A DNA stretch of 12,548 nucleotides from contig JAOZTS010000023.1 in NCBI GenBank assembly GCA_029939035.1, positions 1,843 to 14,390 of the forward strand, given 5' to 3'. The notes under the pieces are model-generated. The model was not told the DNA's origin. It saw only the letters and a list, made by a program, of their open reading frames with translations, and searched no databases. Source of the DNA: Candidatus Altimarinota bacterium. Its GTDB lineage: Bacteria > Patescibacteriota > Gracilibacteria > UBA1369 > LOWO2-01-FULL-3. The position numbers were made by a program, and so were the translations under genes. Of this stretch, positions 1 through 5,942 are shown piece after piece; the stretch's first letter is position 1, and every line of letters starts with the position of its first letter.

Positions 1-517
1 TGAGTTCTGCTTTGATTTGATCATCTGTTAACAGTACTTTTGCTGCTTCTAATAGCATTTTTGCGCTGTCTACTTTTGTTTTTAGTGCTAGTAATTGTGG
101 GTTTAATTTTTTTAATTTTGCGTTTAATTGTTTTAGTCCTTCGGCTGTAAATTCGCCTTTTGCTATTTTTTTGTAAATTACTTCCAGAACTTTTAGTTTT
201 GTAGACATTTGTCCTTTTTCTTTTGCGCTGTGCTTACTGGCAGTTTTTATGAATTTGTTCACTTTACCGATGAGTCCAGTTTGAACTTTTTTCCAGTCTA
301 CATTTTTTAGCTCAACTGTTGCGCTACCTCCTAGCACTCCCTTCAGCCTATCTTTTTGCTGTTTTATGCTCAGAGTTGCAGTGCCGGTTCCAGCTGTTGC
401 TGGCTTTGTAGTGGCGGTTGTAGGTTTGTCCGCAGGTTTTTTACCTTCGAAAACCAATCGAGATTCCTTTGAAATCTTTGTGATTGATTTGAATAGTTGT
501 GTTTGTAGGTTTTTCAT
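1..517 (-). CDS. Unrecognised protein with KESRLxFEG N-terminus (partial, 3' end outside window)
   Basis: The frame starts at an ATG (515-517) and runs open to the left edge, giving at least 172 residues. I do not recognise the family. Residues 1-28 match the start of the 778-aa protein at 920-3256: both have an LF-S---K--KESRL-FEG-KP pattern, about 16 of 28 positions identical by eye. A Thr/Ala/Lys/Pro-rich linker follows (about 29-45). The rest is Lys-, Leu- and Ala-rich and looks helical. There is no hydrophobic signal peptide or membrane segment. The start is preceded by an A-rich leader without a Shine-Dalgarno sequence. It lies 24 nt after the 119-aa gene on the same strand, so the three genes 3256 to 1 are probably co-transcribed. 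The function is unknown. The shared N-terminus may be a sorting or docking tag (inference). Confidence 0.75.
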   Translation of the reverse strand, partial: MKNLQTQLFKSITKISKESRLVFEGKKPADKPTTATTKPATAGTGTATLSIKQQKDRLKGVLGGSATVELKNVDWKKVQTGLIGKVNKFIKTASKHSAKEKGQMSTKLKVLEVIYKKIAKGEFTAEGLKQLNAKLKKLNPQLLALKTKVDSAKMLLEAAKVLLTDDQIKAEL

Positions 518-541
518 ATTTATTTTTGTTTAATTTTTATA

Positions 542-901
542 TTAAATATTTTTTAATTTTTCTAAGAGTTTTTCTTGTTCTACCTCGTCTTTTTCCCTAT
601 CAACCATCTCAATATCTTCTTTTTCAAGTTTTGAAAGTCTTATATCCATTTCATCAATCTGAAGCATCAGTTCCATGATTGCTTTTTGCTTGTCAGCATC
701 AATTTCTTTCATTTTCTCAGCTTCAATTATGTTTTCTTTTTCGAAAAATGGACAAAAGAGTTCCTCCTGTTGTTCCACAGGAAGGTTTGAAATTTCTTCT
801 ACTCTCTTTTCTTGCTCTTCTTCCGGAAGTGCACTGAATTTTAGGGATTTCTCCATGAGTTCCCTTAGTTTTTTACTTTTGATTTTTTTTAGGTCTGACA
901 T
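542..901 (-). CDS. Small charged coiled-coil hypothetical protein (119 aa)
   Basis: I do not recognise this 119-residue protein. It is very rich in Glu, Lys and Leu, with regular hydrophobic spacing, and is almost certainly a long helix or coiled coil. One segment near residues 45-53 (ELFCPFFEK) breaks the charged pattern and holds the only Cys. It has no membrane segment and lacks the KESRLxFEG N-terminus of its two neighbours. The gene begins 18 nt after the stop of the 778-aa gene and ends 24 nt before the next start. That spacing argues for one transcript and perhaps a shared complex (inference). The leader is A-rich without a Shine-Dalgarno sequence, as for its neighbours. A structural or chaperone-like partner role is possible, but nothing in the sequence proves it. 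Confidence 0.7.
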   Translation of the reverse strand: MSDLKKIKSKKLRELMEKSLKFSALPEEEQEKRVEEISNLPVEQQEELFCPFFEKENIIEAEKMKEIDADKQKAIMELMLQIDEMDIRLSKLEKEDIEMVDREKDEVEQEKLLEKLKNI

Positions 902-919
902 ATATTTGTTTTTATTTTT

Positions 920-3256
920 TTATGCGAGCTTATAACCTTTGAAGATTATTAGTTCTTTTTTGTCTAGAGTCGGATGATTAGAGAGTTTTCCATATATATA
1001 TTCACCGCTTTTTCCTTTCATTCTGACAAAATTACCTGACCCTGCTTGTTCCATGCCTTTGGGTAGGAATGAGATTCCCAGTGGTGCCCAGTTTGTATTT
1101 GCTTCTTTTAGGCCTGCAGGAAAGTTTTCAGTAATTGTTCTTGCGGTAAAATTTGGTTGAGTCCTTAACCCGTCTCTTACTTTTTTTAGTACAGCATCTG
1201 CGTCCGTTTTTTGGGTGGCAGCTAATTTCTTAGTCGTTGCATTTGGCTTTTTTGTGGCTACTTTTTTAGTTGCTGCTATTCTTTGCATTTCTTTCTTAAA
1301 TTCAGCAGTATTCAATGGACCATTAGAATCTTCTCCCTCTACTCCTATTGAGAGCGCTCCAGTGTCCATACTAAGTCTACAAGTAATTTTTTTATTGTCG
1401 GGAGTCTTTCCGCTAAAAATGAATTCACCTCCCTCTTTAAATGCCTTCTCCTCATTTGTTTTTGAATCTGGAGTCAAGTTTATTCCTGCTACCTTAAATG
1501 GTTCTGTTAAATTCTTTGCTCCAAATTTGTTAATTACTAACAATACACTTTCCTTTTTATATTTAATTCTTCCTTCTTCAGTATCAGCCATTTCAGTCTT
1601 TGGCAGTGTTACTAATTTATCTAATTTCACATTTAGCTCTAGACCAATACTTGAACGTCTGTCTGATTTTTTTGATTTTCCAGTTGCGGCTGTTGCTAAT
1701 GCAGTACAGTTATCTTGGAAAATTATTGATTTATCGTTTAGTGGTCCAGTGACACTCACAATTCTTTGCAAAGCAAGTAGAGTGTTTATTGGACCTCCAG
1801 CTCCAAGTGCATCTGGATTTTTCTCTAAAAATGTTACAAGTGGGCTTTTTCCTCCTTCCTTTGGAGCCGTGCTTGAAAGAGCTATAAACTTGACCAAAAA
1901 GTCTGCACTTGCAGCTAATTGAGGATTGCTGTTAATTATTTTATCTCTGTTTTCTGGTTTTAATTTTCCGAAACTAATTGCAAGTTTTTGTAGACCGATA
2001 ATTGTTGGGATTGTCTTTCCATTTAGTGCAATTTTATCTGAATCTGCTCCTCCTTCTACATTGATTTTTATCCTCCCATCTTTCCCAACGATGCTTCTCA
2101 AAAGCTTTGTTACAGCTTGTAACCCTGCAGCTTTTTTATTATTTGCACCAAGAGACTCATATCCAATACTTGTTTGAGTCAGAGCTTTTATGAATAAACT
2201 TACTGTCATTTTATTAGTCCCTTTCGGAGCTATTGATGCTTTTACCAATGCTTGCAAAAGAGCATCTTGTTCATCGTCTCCCAGATTTTCATAAATATCC
2301 GCAGCAATAATATGCGTTTGGGCTTTCTTTGTTTCTGCAACAAAATCCTCAATGGATTTTGAGCCATCAGTCAACCATCCTTTTAAATCCTTCATCCATT
2401 TATCGAATTGGACTTTTGCAGCGCCTTTCATTCCCATTCCAGCTTTTCCAAAACTATCTCCCCAAGTACTTAGAACTATTTGAATTGATTTTACGTATTC
2501 TTGGATTACTTTTTTTACATCTTTTATCTGTTTATAGTCGCCAAGGTCTTCCAATGCTTCCTCCGAATTTTTTGATAGAACAGATGTCTCCCCAATAATC
2601 TTGTCCACATTCTCTGTTGATGCAGATTTTAACTCTGTGTCTATTGCGTTGAGCCCTTTGTGAATCGAGGCGTGAATTTTTTCACCATATGTGTTTTGAA
2701 GTCTAGTTACAACTATGTCTATAAGATTGTCGCTAAGGTTTACTATCCCAGGAAGACCCATTGCAAATCCTTCTATTTTGTCATTTACTAATTGCTTCGT
2801 TATGAGCTTTTTCATTTCTTGGACCTTATTTCTTGCATAGTTAATTTTTACTGCTAATTTGGCCCTTTTAATTACGCAATTTAGGGCTTTATTGAACTTT
2901 GCAACTTCTCCTTTCGTTAAACCATCTTTCAAAATGAGAGTTAATTGCGCGTCAATTGGTCCGAGCAATCCTTCCATTTTCTGCTCAAAATCTTCTGTGT
3001 GCATTCCTGGTCTTTTTGCTTTATCTCGCCATTTTGTTGCGATACCACTAAACTTATTTTTTAGGCTTGCTGGTGTTACATCAGAAGGTTTCTTGGCTTC
3101 TTCAGCGGCAGCTTTTGCGGCTGCTCTTGCTTTTTCTGCCTTAGATTGAGTATTGCTGCTAGCTGAAGATGATGGTTTGTTTCCTTCAAAAATCAACCTG
3201 CTTTCTTTCGCAGATTTATTTGTGGAATTGAAAAGAGAAATGTAGAAACTTTTCAT
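920..3256 (-). CDS. Large unrecognised protein with KESRLxFEG N-terminus (778 aa)
   Basis: I do not recognise this 778-aa protein. Its first 28 residues carry the LF-S---K--KESRL-FEG-KP pattern also found at the start of the partial protein at 1-517. An Ala/Ser/Lys linker follows (about 29-60). Residues about 60-540 are Lys/Ala/Leu-rich and look mostly helical. Residues about 545-660 have more alternating hydrophobic (beta-like) character. A basic Ala/Thr/Lys linker (about 662-686) leads to a C-terminal segment (687-778) with many Gly, Tyr and Phe residues that may be a small beta domain. No classical signal peptide, membrane segment or enzyme motif is visible. It is the first gene of a tight three-gene cluster and has its own promoter (3296-3324). 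A secreted or surface structural role would fit the modular linkers but is inference only. Confidence 0.75.
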   Translation of the reverse strand: MKSFYISLFNSTNKSAKESRLIFEGNKPSSSASSNTQSKAEKARAAAKAAAEEAKKPSDVTPASLKNKFSGIATKWRDKAKRPGMHTEDFEQKMEGLLGPIDAQLTLILKDGLTKGEVAKFNKALNCVIKRAKLAVKINYARNKVQEMKKLITKQLVNDKIEGFAMGLPGIVNLSDNLIDIVVTRLQNTYGEKIHASIHKGLNAIDTELKSASTENVDKIIGETSVLSKNSEEALEDLGDYKQIKDVKKVIQEYVKSIQIVLSTWGDSFGKAGMGMKGAAKVQFDKWMKDLKGWLTDGSKSIEDFVAETKKAQTHIIAADIYENLGDDEQDALLQALVKASIAPKGTNKMTVSLFIKALTQTSIGYESLGANNKKAAGLQAVTKLLRSIVGKDGRIKINVEGGADSDKIALNGKTIPTIIGLQKLAISFGKLKPENRDKIINSNPQLAASADFLVKFIALSSTAPKEGGKSPLVTFLEKNPDALGAGGPINTLLALQRIVSVTGPLNDKSIIFQDNCTALATAATGKSKKSDRRSSIGLELNVKLDKLVTLPKTEMADTEEGRIKYKKESVLLVINKFGAKNLTEPFKVAGINLTPDSKTNEEKAFKEGGEFIFSGKTPDNKKITCRLSMDTGALSIGVEGEDSNGPLNTAEFKKEMQRIAATKKVATKKPNATTKKLAATQKTDADAVLKKVRDGLRTQPNFTARTITENFPAGLKEANTNWAPLGISFLPKGMEQAGSGNFVRMKGKSGEYIYGKLSNHPTLDKKELIIFKGYKLA

Positions 3257-3266
3257 ATATTTTTGT

Positions 3267-3285
3267 CGTGATTTGTTTTCTCACG
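3267..3285. repeat. Short inverted repeat in the leader of the 778-aa gene
   Basis: CGTGA and TCACG (5-bp arms, 9-nt loop) lie between the predicted transcription start and the ATG at 3256. The stem is short and no T-run follows, so it is a weak leader hairpin or operator candidate rather than a terminator. Confidence 0.3.
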
Positions 3286-3295
3286 AATTGGTATT

Positions 3296-3324
3296 ATTTT
3301 ACCATTTTTTGACTTTTTTGTAAA
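3296..3324 (-). promoter_or_regulatory. Predicted sigma70-type promoter for the 778/119/partial gene cluster
   Basis: Read on the minus strand, TTTACA (3319-3324, 5/6 match) is followed by a 17-nt spacer and TAAAAT (3296-3301, 5/6 match), with TGG just upstream of the -10 as in extended -10 promoters. The -10 overlaps the TAA stop of the femAB-like gene. The start point would be near 3289, giving a leader of about 33 nt. A 6-bp inverted repeat (GACTTT/AAAGTC, 3311-3327) covers the -35 and could be an operator. Confidence 0.55.
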
Positions 3325-4258
3325 GTCGGTAGAGGAGGTGGATTATAGGTTTGAATGAAAATTCTTGGGGAGGGGCATAGATGACGTGTTTTCCGCCGAA
3401 TTTCTTTTTGAAATTTGTGACTCCGGCCCATGGATGGTTTGGTGAATTTTCTGGTGCAATTCCGAGTAGGTCGTAGTGTTTTAGGTGTTTTTTCTTGGCT
3501 TCCTTCATTGCGTGCCATTGGAGGAGGTATGGGGCCATCACGTTTCTGTATTCGTTGCCGGACGCTCCGAAGTAGTAAATAGCTGTATCATTGAATTCTG
3601 TGACGATAATTCCAGCAATTGGCTTGGATTCGTAGCTCGCCATGTAGAGAATTGCGTTTTCTGGTAGTTTATCGAGCATTTGTTGGTAGAAATGTCTGTC
3701 GTGGCCGTGGAATTCATCTCTTTTTGTGGTTTGTTCGAGTAGGGAATGAAATGCGTCGACGTCTTTGGATTCGTGGATTTTTACTCCTTTTTTCTCTGCT
3801 AATCGGATGTTGTAGCGACCTTTTTGCTTCATTTGTTTGAGAATTTCTTCTTCAGATTGGGTAAGGTCGATTACGAGAGTGTTTTCTGGTTGAAAACCGG
3901 AATGAGTTGGTTTGAATCCTGGAATTTTGACAGATTCTGAAATTGGCGGATCAATCCGGAAGAAGACTGCATTTTCTTTTTTTGCCAAGGGTTTAAGGGC
4001 GGCCAAAAGTGCATTAAATTGGTCGTTTTGTATAAGTGGTCCGCGCGCTGAATAAAGCCAACAATACCCTTTTGGAAGTTCTTGCCGAATAATCATAGAC
4101 CCCCCAATGATTTTGTCATCACTTTCGAGGACAATTATCCAATATTTTCCGCGAAATCTTCCCCAAGAGGAAGTTTGGTGGATGGATGCAAGTGGGTGAG
4201 TTTTTATAAATTCGTCCCATTTATGTTCTTCTGATTTTTCTAGGATTCTGGCTTTCAT
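3299..4258 (-). CDS. FemAB/FmhB-type peptidoglycan bridge aminoacyltransferase
   Basis: This 319-aa protein fits the FemABX family. Members use aminoacyl-tRNA to add amino acids to the stem peptide of lipid II or peptidoglycan on the cytoplasmic side of the membrane. Family features seen: an N-terminal HQTSSWGRFRG segment (27-37), QPENTLVIDL (123-132), MKQKGRYNIRLAEKKGV (143-159), TTKRDEF (177-183), YYFGAS (228-233), MAPYLLQWHAM (241-251), YDLLGIAP (262-269) and GVTNFKKKFGG (279-289). These span both GNAT-like halves, so the gene is complete. The length is shorter than Staphylococcus FemA/B (about 420 aa) and no long coiled-coil arm is visible. A basic C-terminal tail could contact the membrane. 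An extended -10 lies only 7 nt before the ATG, so the mRNA may be leaderless. The bridge residue it adds cannot be read from sequence. Confidence 0.88.
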   Translation of the reverse strand: MKARILEKSEEHKWDEFIKTHPLASIHQTSSWGRFRGKYWIIVLESDDKIIGGSMIIRQELPKGYCWLYSARGPLIQNDQFNALLAALKPLAKKENAVFFRIDPPISESVKIPGFKPTHSGFQPENTLVIDLTQSEEEILKQMKQKGRYNIRLAEKKGVKIHESKDVDAFHSLLEQTTKRDEFHGHDRHFYQQMLDKLPENAILYMASYESKPIAGIIVTEFNDTAIYYFGASGNEYRNVMAPYLLQWHAMKEAKKKHLKHYDLLGIAPENSPNHPWAGVTNFKKKFGGKHVIYAPPQEFSFKPIIHLLYRLYKKVKKW

Positions 4259-4265
4259 GTGGGAG

Positions 4266-4271
4266 ATTGTA
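4266..4271 (-). promoter_or_regulatory. Extended -10 element immediately before the femAB-like gene
   Basis: On the minus strand the sequence reads TGC TACAAT, then seven bases, then the ATG at 4258. TACAAT matches the -10 consensus at 5/6, and TGn precedes it. A good -35 is not visible 17 nt upstream, where the left inverted-repeat arm lies. Transcription would begin at or one base before the ATG, so the message would be leaderless or nearly so. Confidence 0.5.
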
Positions 4272-4278
4272 GCATGAC

Positions 4279-4307
4279 AGTGGGCAAAAAGGTACGGGGA
4301 GTGAACG
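4279..4307. repeat. Left arm of a 25-bp imperfect inverted repeat
   Basis: AGTGGGCAAAAAGGT (4279-4293), then an extra ACGG, then GGAGTGAACG (4298-4307). Apart from the four-base insertion it is the exact reverse complement of 4644-4668. It lies just upstream of the femAB-like gene's -10. Together the arms bound a 390-bp segment carrying a 61-aa gene. This could be the terminal repeat of a small mobile element or a long RNA stem in the ftsZ-femAB transcript. Confidence 0.85.
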
Positions 4308-4361
4308 GTTTGAGACGTTTTGAGCTCCGCTCGTACGCGGGGGTGGGAGTTGGTTGGTGGC

Positions 4362-4547
4362 TCAGATTGGTTTTTCGCTCATGGTGACTTCGATTGTCGT
4401 GGTTGCAAAGACGGCGAAAGCGCCGATGAGTGCCCAACCGGAGCGCATGTCGTAGGTATTGTTGGCTTCAGTCCTCAGGACATGAATGACAAGCAACAAT
4501 GCTACGATTCCTGCGACTCCCATCACTATCTTCAGAAAGTCTCTCAT
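4362..4547 (-). CDS. Small two-helix membrane protein (61 aa), unrecognised
   Basis: The ATG at 4545-4547 is preceded by AAAGGAGG (4554-4561) with a 6-nt gap. This is a textbook Shine-Dalgarno sequence and the only one I found in the window, and it strongly supports translation despite the short length. The stop is TGA. Residues about 5-24 (FLKIVMGVAGIVALLLVIHV) and about 38-54 form two hydrophobic segments, separated by a polar loop containing NNTYDMRSG. By hand count 37 of 61 sense codons end in G or C, unlike the A/T-ending bias of ftsZ or the large unrecognised proteins. It sits inside an inverted-repeat-bounded segment between ftsZ and the femAB-like gene. I do not recognise a family. 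A foreign origin is likely. Toxin-like or holin-like roles are only speculation. Confidence 0.65.
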   Translation of the reverse strand: MRDFLKIVMGVAGIVALLLVIHVLRTEANNTYDMRSGWALIGAFAVFATTTIEVTMSEKPI

Positions 4548-4553
4548 TTGTGT

Positions 4554-4561
4554 CCTCCTTT
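4554..4561 (-). promoter_or_regulatory. Perfect Shine-Dalgarno sequence of the 61-aa gene
   Basis: AAAGGAGG on the minus strand, six bases before the ATG. The other 14 gene starts in the window lack a comparable site at normal spacing, so this one stands out and fixes the start. Confidence 0.8.
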
Positions 4562-4568
4562 GAAAGAA

Positions 4569-4620
4569 ATGTCTCTCCTTCCTTTATTTTCCAGCATGAA
4601 AAACAAAAGAAGGGAGACAT
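4569..4620 (-). repeat. Near-perfect 52-nt hairpin in the leader of the 61-aa gene
   Basis: On the minus strand, arms ATGTCTC-CCTTC (4620-4609) and GAAGG-A-GAGACAT (4581-4569) pair with one bulged base. The stem then continues through the T-rich and A-rich inner parts to a loop around ATGCTG. It lies a few bases upstream of the Shine-Dalgarno sequence. It could control translation, protect the mRNA end, or be part of the structure of a mobile element. Confidence 0.6.
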
Positions 4621-4643
4621 AACATATGAAAAGAAGAACTAAT

Positions 4644-4668
4644 CGTTCACTCCACCTTTTTGCCCACT
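4644..4668. repeat. Right arm of the 25-bp imperfect inverted repeat
   Basis: CGTTCACTCC followed by ACCTTTTTGCCCACT. It is the reverse complement of the arm at 4279-4307 without that arm's ACGG insertion. It ends 36 bp from the ftsZ stop codon, so an insertion there would leave ftsZ intact. Confidence 0.85.
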
Positions 4669-4709
4669 AACTTGGTAGGGAACCTCGCTCAGCGCTCGGT
4701 TCTGTTAGT
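4666..4709 (-). terminator. Nested stem-loop at the 3' end of ftsZ
   Basis: An outer pair ACTAAC/GTTAGT (4666-4671 and 4704-4709) and an inner pair GAACC/GGTTC (4680-4684 and 4698-4702) enclose a CGCT/AGCG helix (4686-4689 and 4691-4694). The outer arm includes the ftsZ TAA. No T-run follows, so it may act as an mRNA 3' end stabiliser or processing stem rather than a classical intrinsic terminator. Confidence 0.4.
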
Positions 4710-5874
4710 TCATTTTTTGGCGGATGAAAGCCGGTATGTCAAGTTCGTTCTCGGTTTGTTTGATTGGCAATGAATCCGGTGATGCTGATTCAAAAGTAGA
4801 CCTTGGTCTAAGTAGTGAACCTTCGTTTTGCTTGTAATCAAAGCCAGTTGCAACGACGGTGATTTTGATTTCACCAGTGTATGAATCGTTGATAACTGCA
4901 CCGAAAATAATGTTTGCCTCTGGATCTGCAGCTTCTGTAATTACACGAGCCGCTTCGTCAACTTCGAACATGCTAAGGTCATTTCCACCAGTAACATTGA
5001 ATAGAACACCTTTCGCTCCATCGATTGATAGTTCGAGTAGTGGACTTTCGATAGCTGCTTTTGCCGCTTCTGCTGCTCTATTTTCACCAGTTCCATATCC
5101 GATTCCCATAAGTGCTGAACCTGCATTTTCCATAACTGCTTTTACGTCTGCGAAATCCACATTTATCATTCCGTGAACTGTGATCAAGTCTGCGATTCCT
5201 TGGACACCTTGTCTCAAAACGTCATCCACAACTGCGAATGCGTCGTTCAAAGGAGTCTTTTTATCAATAATAGAAAGAATTTTGTCGTTTGGTATTGTAA
5301 TAAGTGTGTCTACTTTGTTCTTTAGATTTTCTAGACCTTCGTCACCTTGAGTTTTTCTTCTTTGTCCTTCAAATGAGAAAGGTTTTGTAACAACTGCAAC
5401 AGTTAGGATTCCCATTTCTCTTGCTGCGTCTGCAACAACTGGAGCTCCTCCTGTACCTGTTCCTCCACCTAATCCGCAAGTTATAAAGATCATGTCGCTT
5501 CCTTCGATTGCGTCTTTAATATCGTCGATCCCCTCTTCTGCTGCTTGTCGTCCTAAGTCTGGATTTGATCCGGCTCCCAGTCCACGAGTAGTTGCTTTAC
5601 CAACGTTAAGTTTTGTTGGAGCTTCTGAGTGGTATAGAGCTTGTGCATCAGTATTAATAGAGATGAAATCTATTCCTTTAAGTCCGGATTTGATCATTCT
5701 ATTAACAGCGTTTCCTCCACCTCCTCCAATTCCTAATACTTTAATATTAGCGACAGGAGTTATTTCTGGAGTAACCTCCATTGTTCTTGGTTTTGATTTT
5801 ACTTTTGAAGAATCTTTATCTCGTTGTGAAGAGAAAAGATTTTTTAGATCTTGGTTGTCATCTTGTGTAGACAT
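4705..5874 (-). CDS. ftsZ: Cell division protein FtsZ
   Basis: FtsZ is the tubulin-like GTPase that polymerises into the division ring at mid-cell. The 389-aa protein has an unstructured N-terminal extension (about 1-40) before the GTP-binding fold begins at [20 protein letters not shown] (41-60). The tubulin signature GGGTGTG lies at 136-142. The synergy (T7) loop NVDFADVK is at 238-245, and its acidic residues complete GTP hydrolysis in the neighbouring subunit. A short variable linker (about 352-376) leads to the conserved tail peptide [10 protein letters not shown] (378-387), which binds FtsA and other partners. All key parts are present. It follows ftsA on the same strand with a 68-bp gap that contains its own promoter. 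The ATG has no Shine-Dalgarno sequence. The stop is TAA. Confidence 0.98.
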   Translation of the reverse strand: MSTQDDNQDLKNLFSSQRDKDSSKVKSKPRTMEVTPEITPVANIKVLGIGGGGGNAVNRMIKSGLKGIDFISINTDAQALYHSEAPTKLNVGKATTRGLGAGSNPDLGRQAAEEGIDDIKDAIEGSDMIFITCGLGGGTGTGGAPVVADAAREMGILTVAVVTKPFSFEGQRRKTQGDEGLENLKNKVDTLITIPNDKILSIIDKKTPLNDAFAVVDDVLRQGVQGIADLITVHGMINVDFADVKAVMENAGSALMGIGYGTGENRAAEAAKAAIESPLLELSIDGAKGVLFNVTGGNDLSMFEVDEAARVITEAADPEANIIFGAVINDSYTGEIKITVVATGFDYKQNEGSLLRPRSTFESASPDSLPIKQTENELDIPAFIRQKMN

Positions 5875-5898
5875 GGCTATTAGATTAATAGGATGCTA

Positions 5899-5927
5899 AT
5901 TATTACCGTTACTTGACACAATGTCAA
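5899..5927 (-). promoter_or_regulatory. ftsZ promoter in the ftsA-ftsZ gap
   Basis: On the minus strand: perfect TTGACA (5922-5927), 17-nt spacer, AATAAT (5899-5904, 5/6 match). Transcription would start near 5892, giving a leader of about 18 nt. A dedicated promoter would allow ftsZ to be made in excess of ftsA. Confidence 0.75.
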
Positions 5928-5928
5928 G
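5912..5928. repeat. 17-bp palindrome over the ftsZ -35 (candidate operator)
   Basis: CTTGACA-CAA-TGTCAAG is a perfect 7-bp inverted repeat with a 3-bp centre. The -35 hexamer is one arm. It lies 14 bp after the ftsA stop. There is no T-run and the GC content is low, so an operator is more likely than a terminator. Confidence 0.55.
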
Positions 5929-5942
5929 GTCAAGTGTGACTT

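Larger units (their letters stand above)
4279..4668. mobile_element. Candidate small inverted-repeat-bounded element carrying a 61-aa gene
   Basis: The 25-bp imperfect inverted repeats at 4279-4307 and 4644-4668 enclose about 336 bp. Inside are a 61-aa membrane-protein gene, a perfect Shine-Dalgarno sequence (unique in the window) and a strong hairpin. The interior from about 4320 to 4500 is visibly more GC-rich than its surroundings. No transposase is encoded and I see no clear target-site duplication (flanks ...TGAC and AACT...). A MITE-like non-autonomous element is one reading. A native regulatory stem around a small gene is the other. Confidence 0.35.

Noticed and set aside
1215..2598. 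Plus-strand frames of 89-235 aa opposite the 778-aa gene
   Set aside because: They are antisense shadows rich in Ser, Phe and Leu, with no start signals. The minus-strand frame is far longer and sits in an operon.
4255..4437. Minus-strand 60-aa frame (Arg/His-rich) overlapping the femAB start and the 61-aa gene
   Set aside because: It has no ribosome binding site, an unlikely composition, and overlaps two better-supported genes and the left repeat arm.
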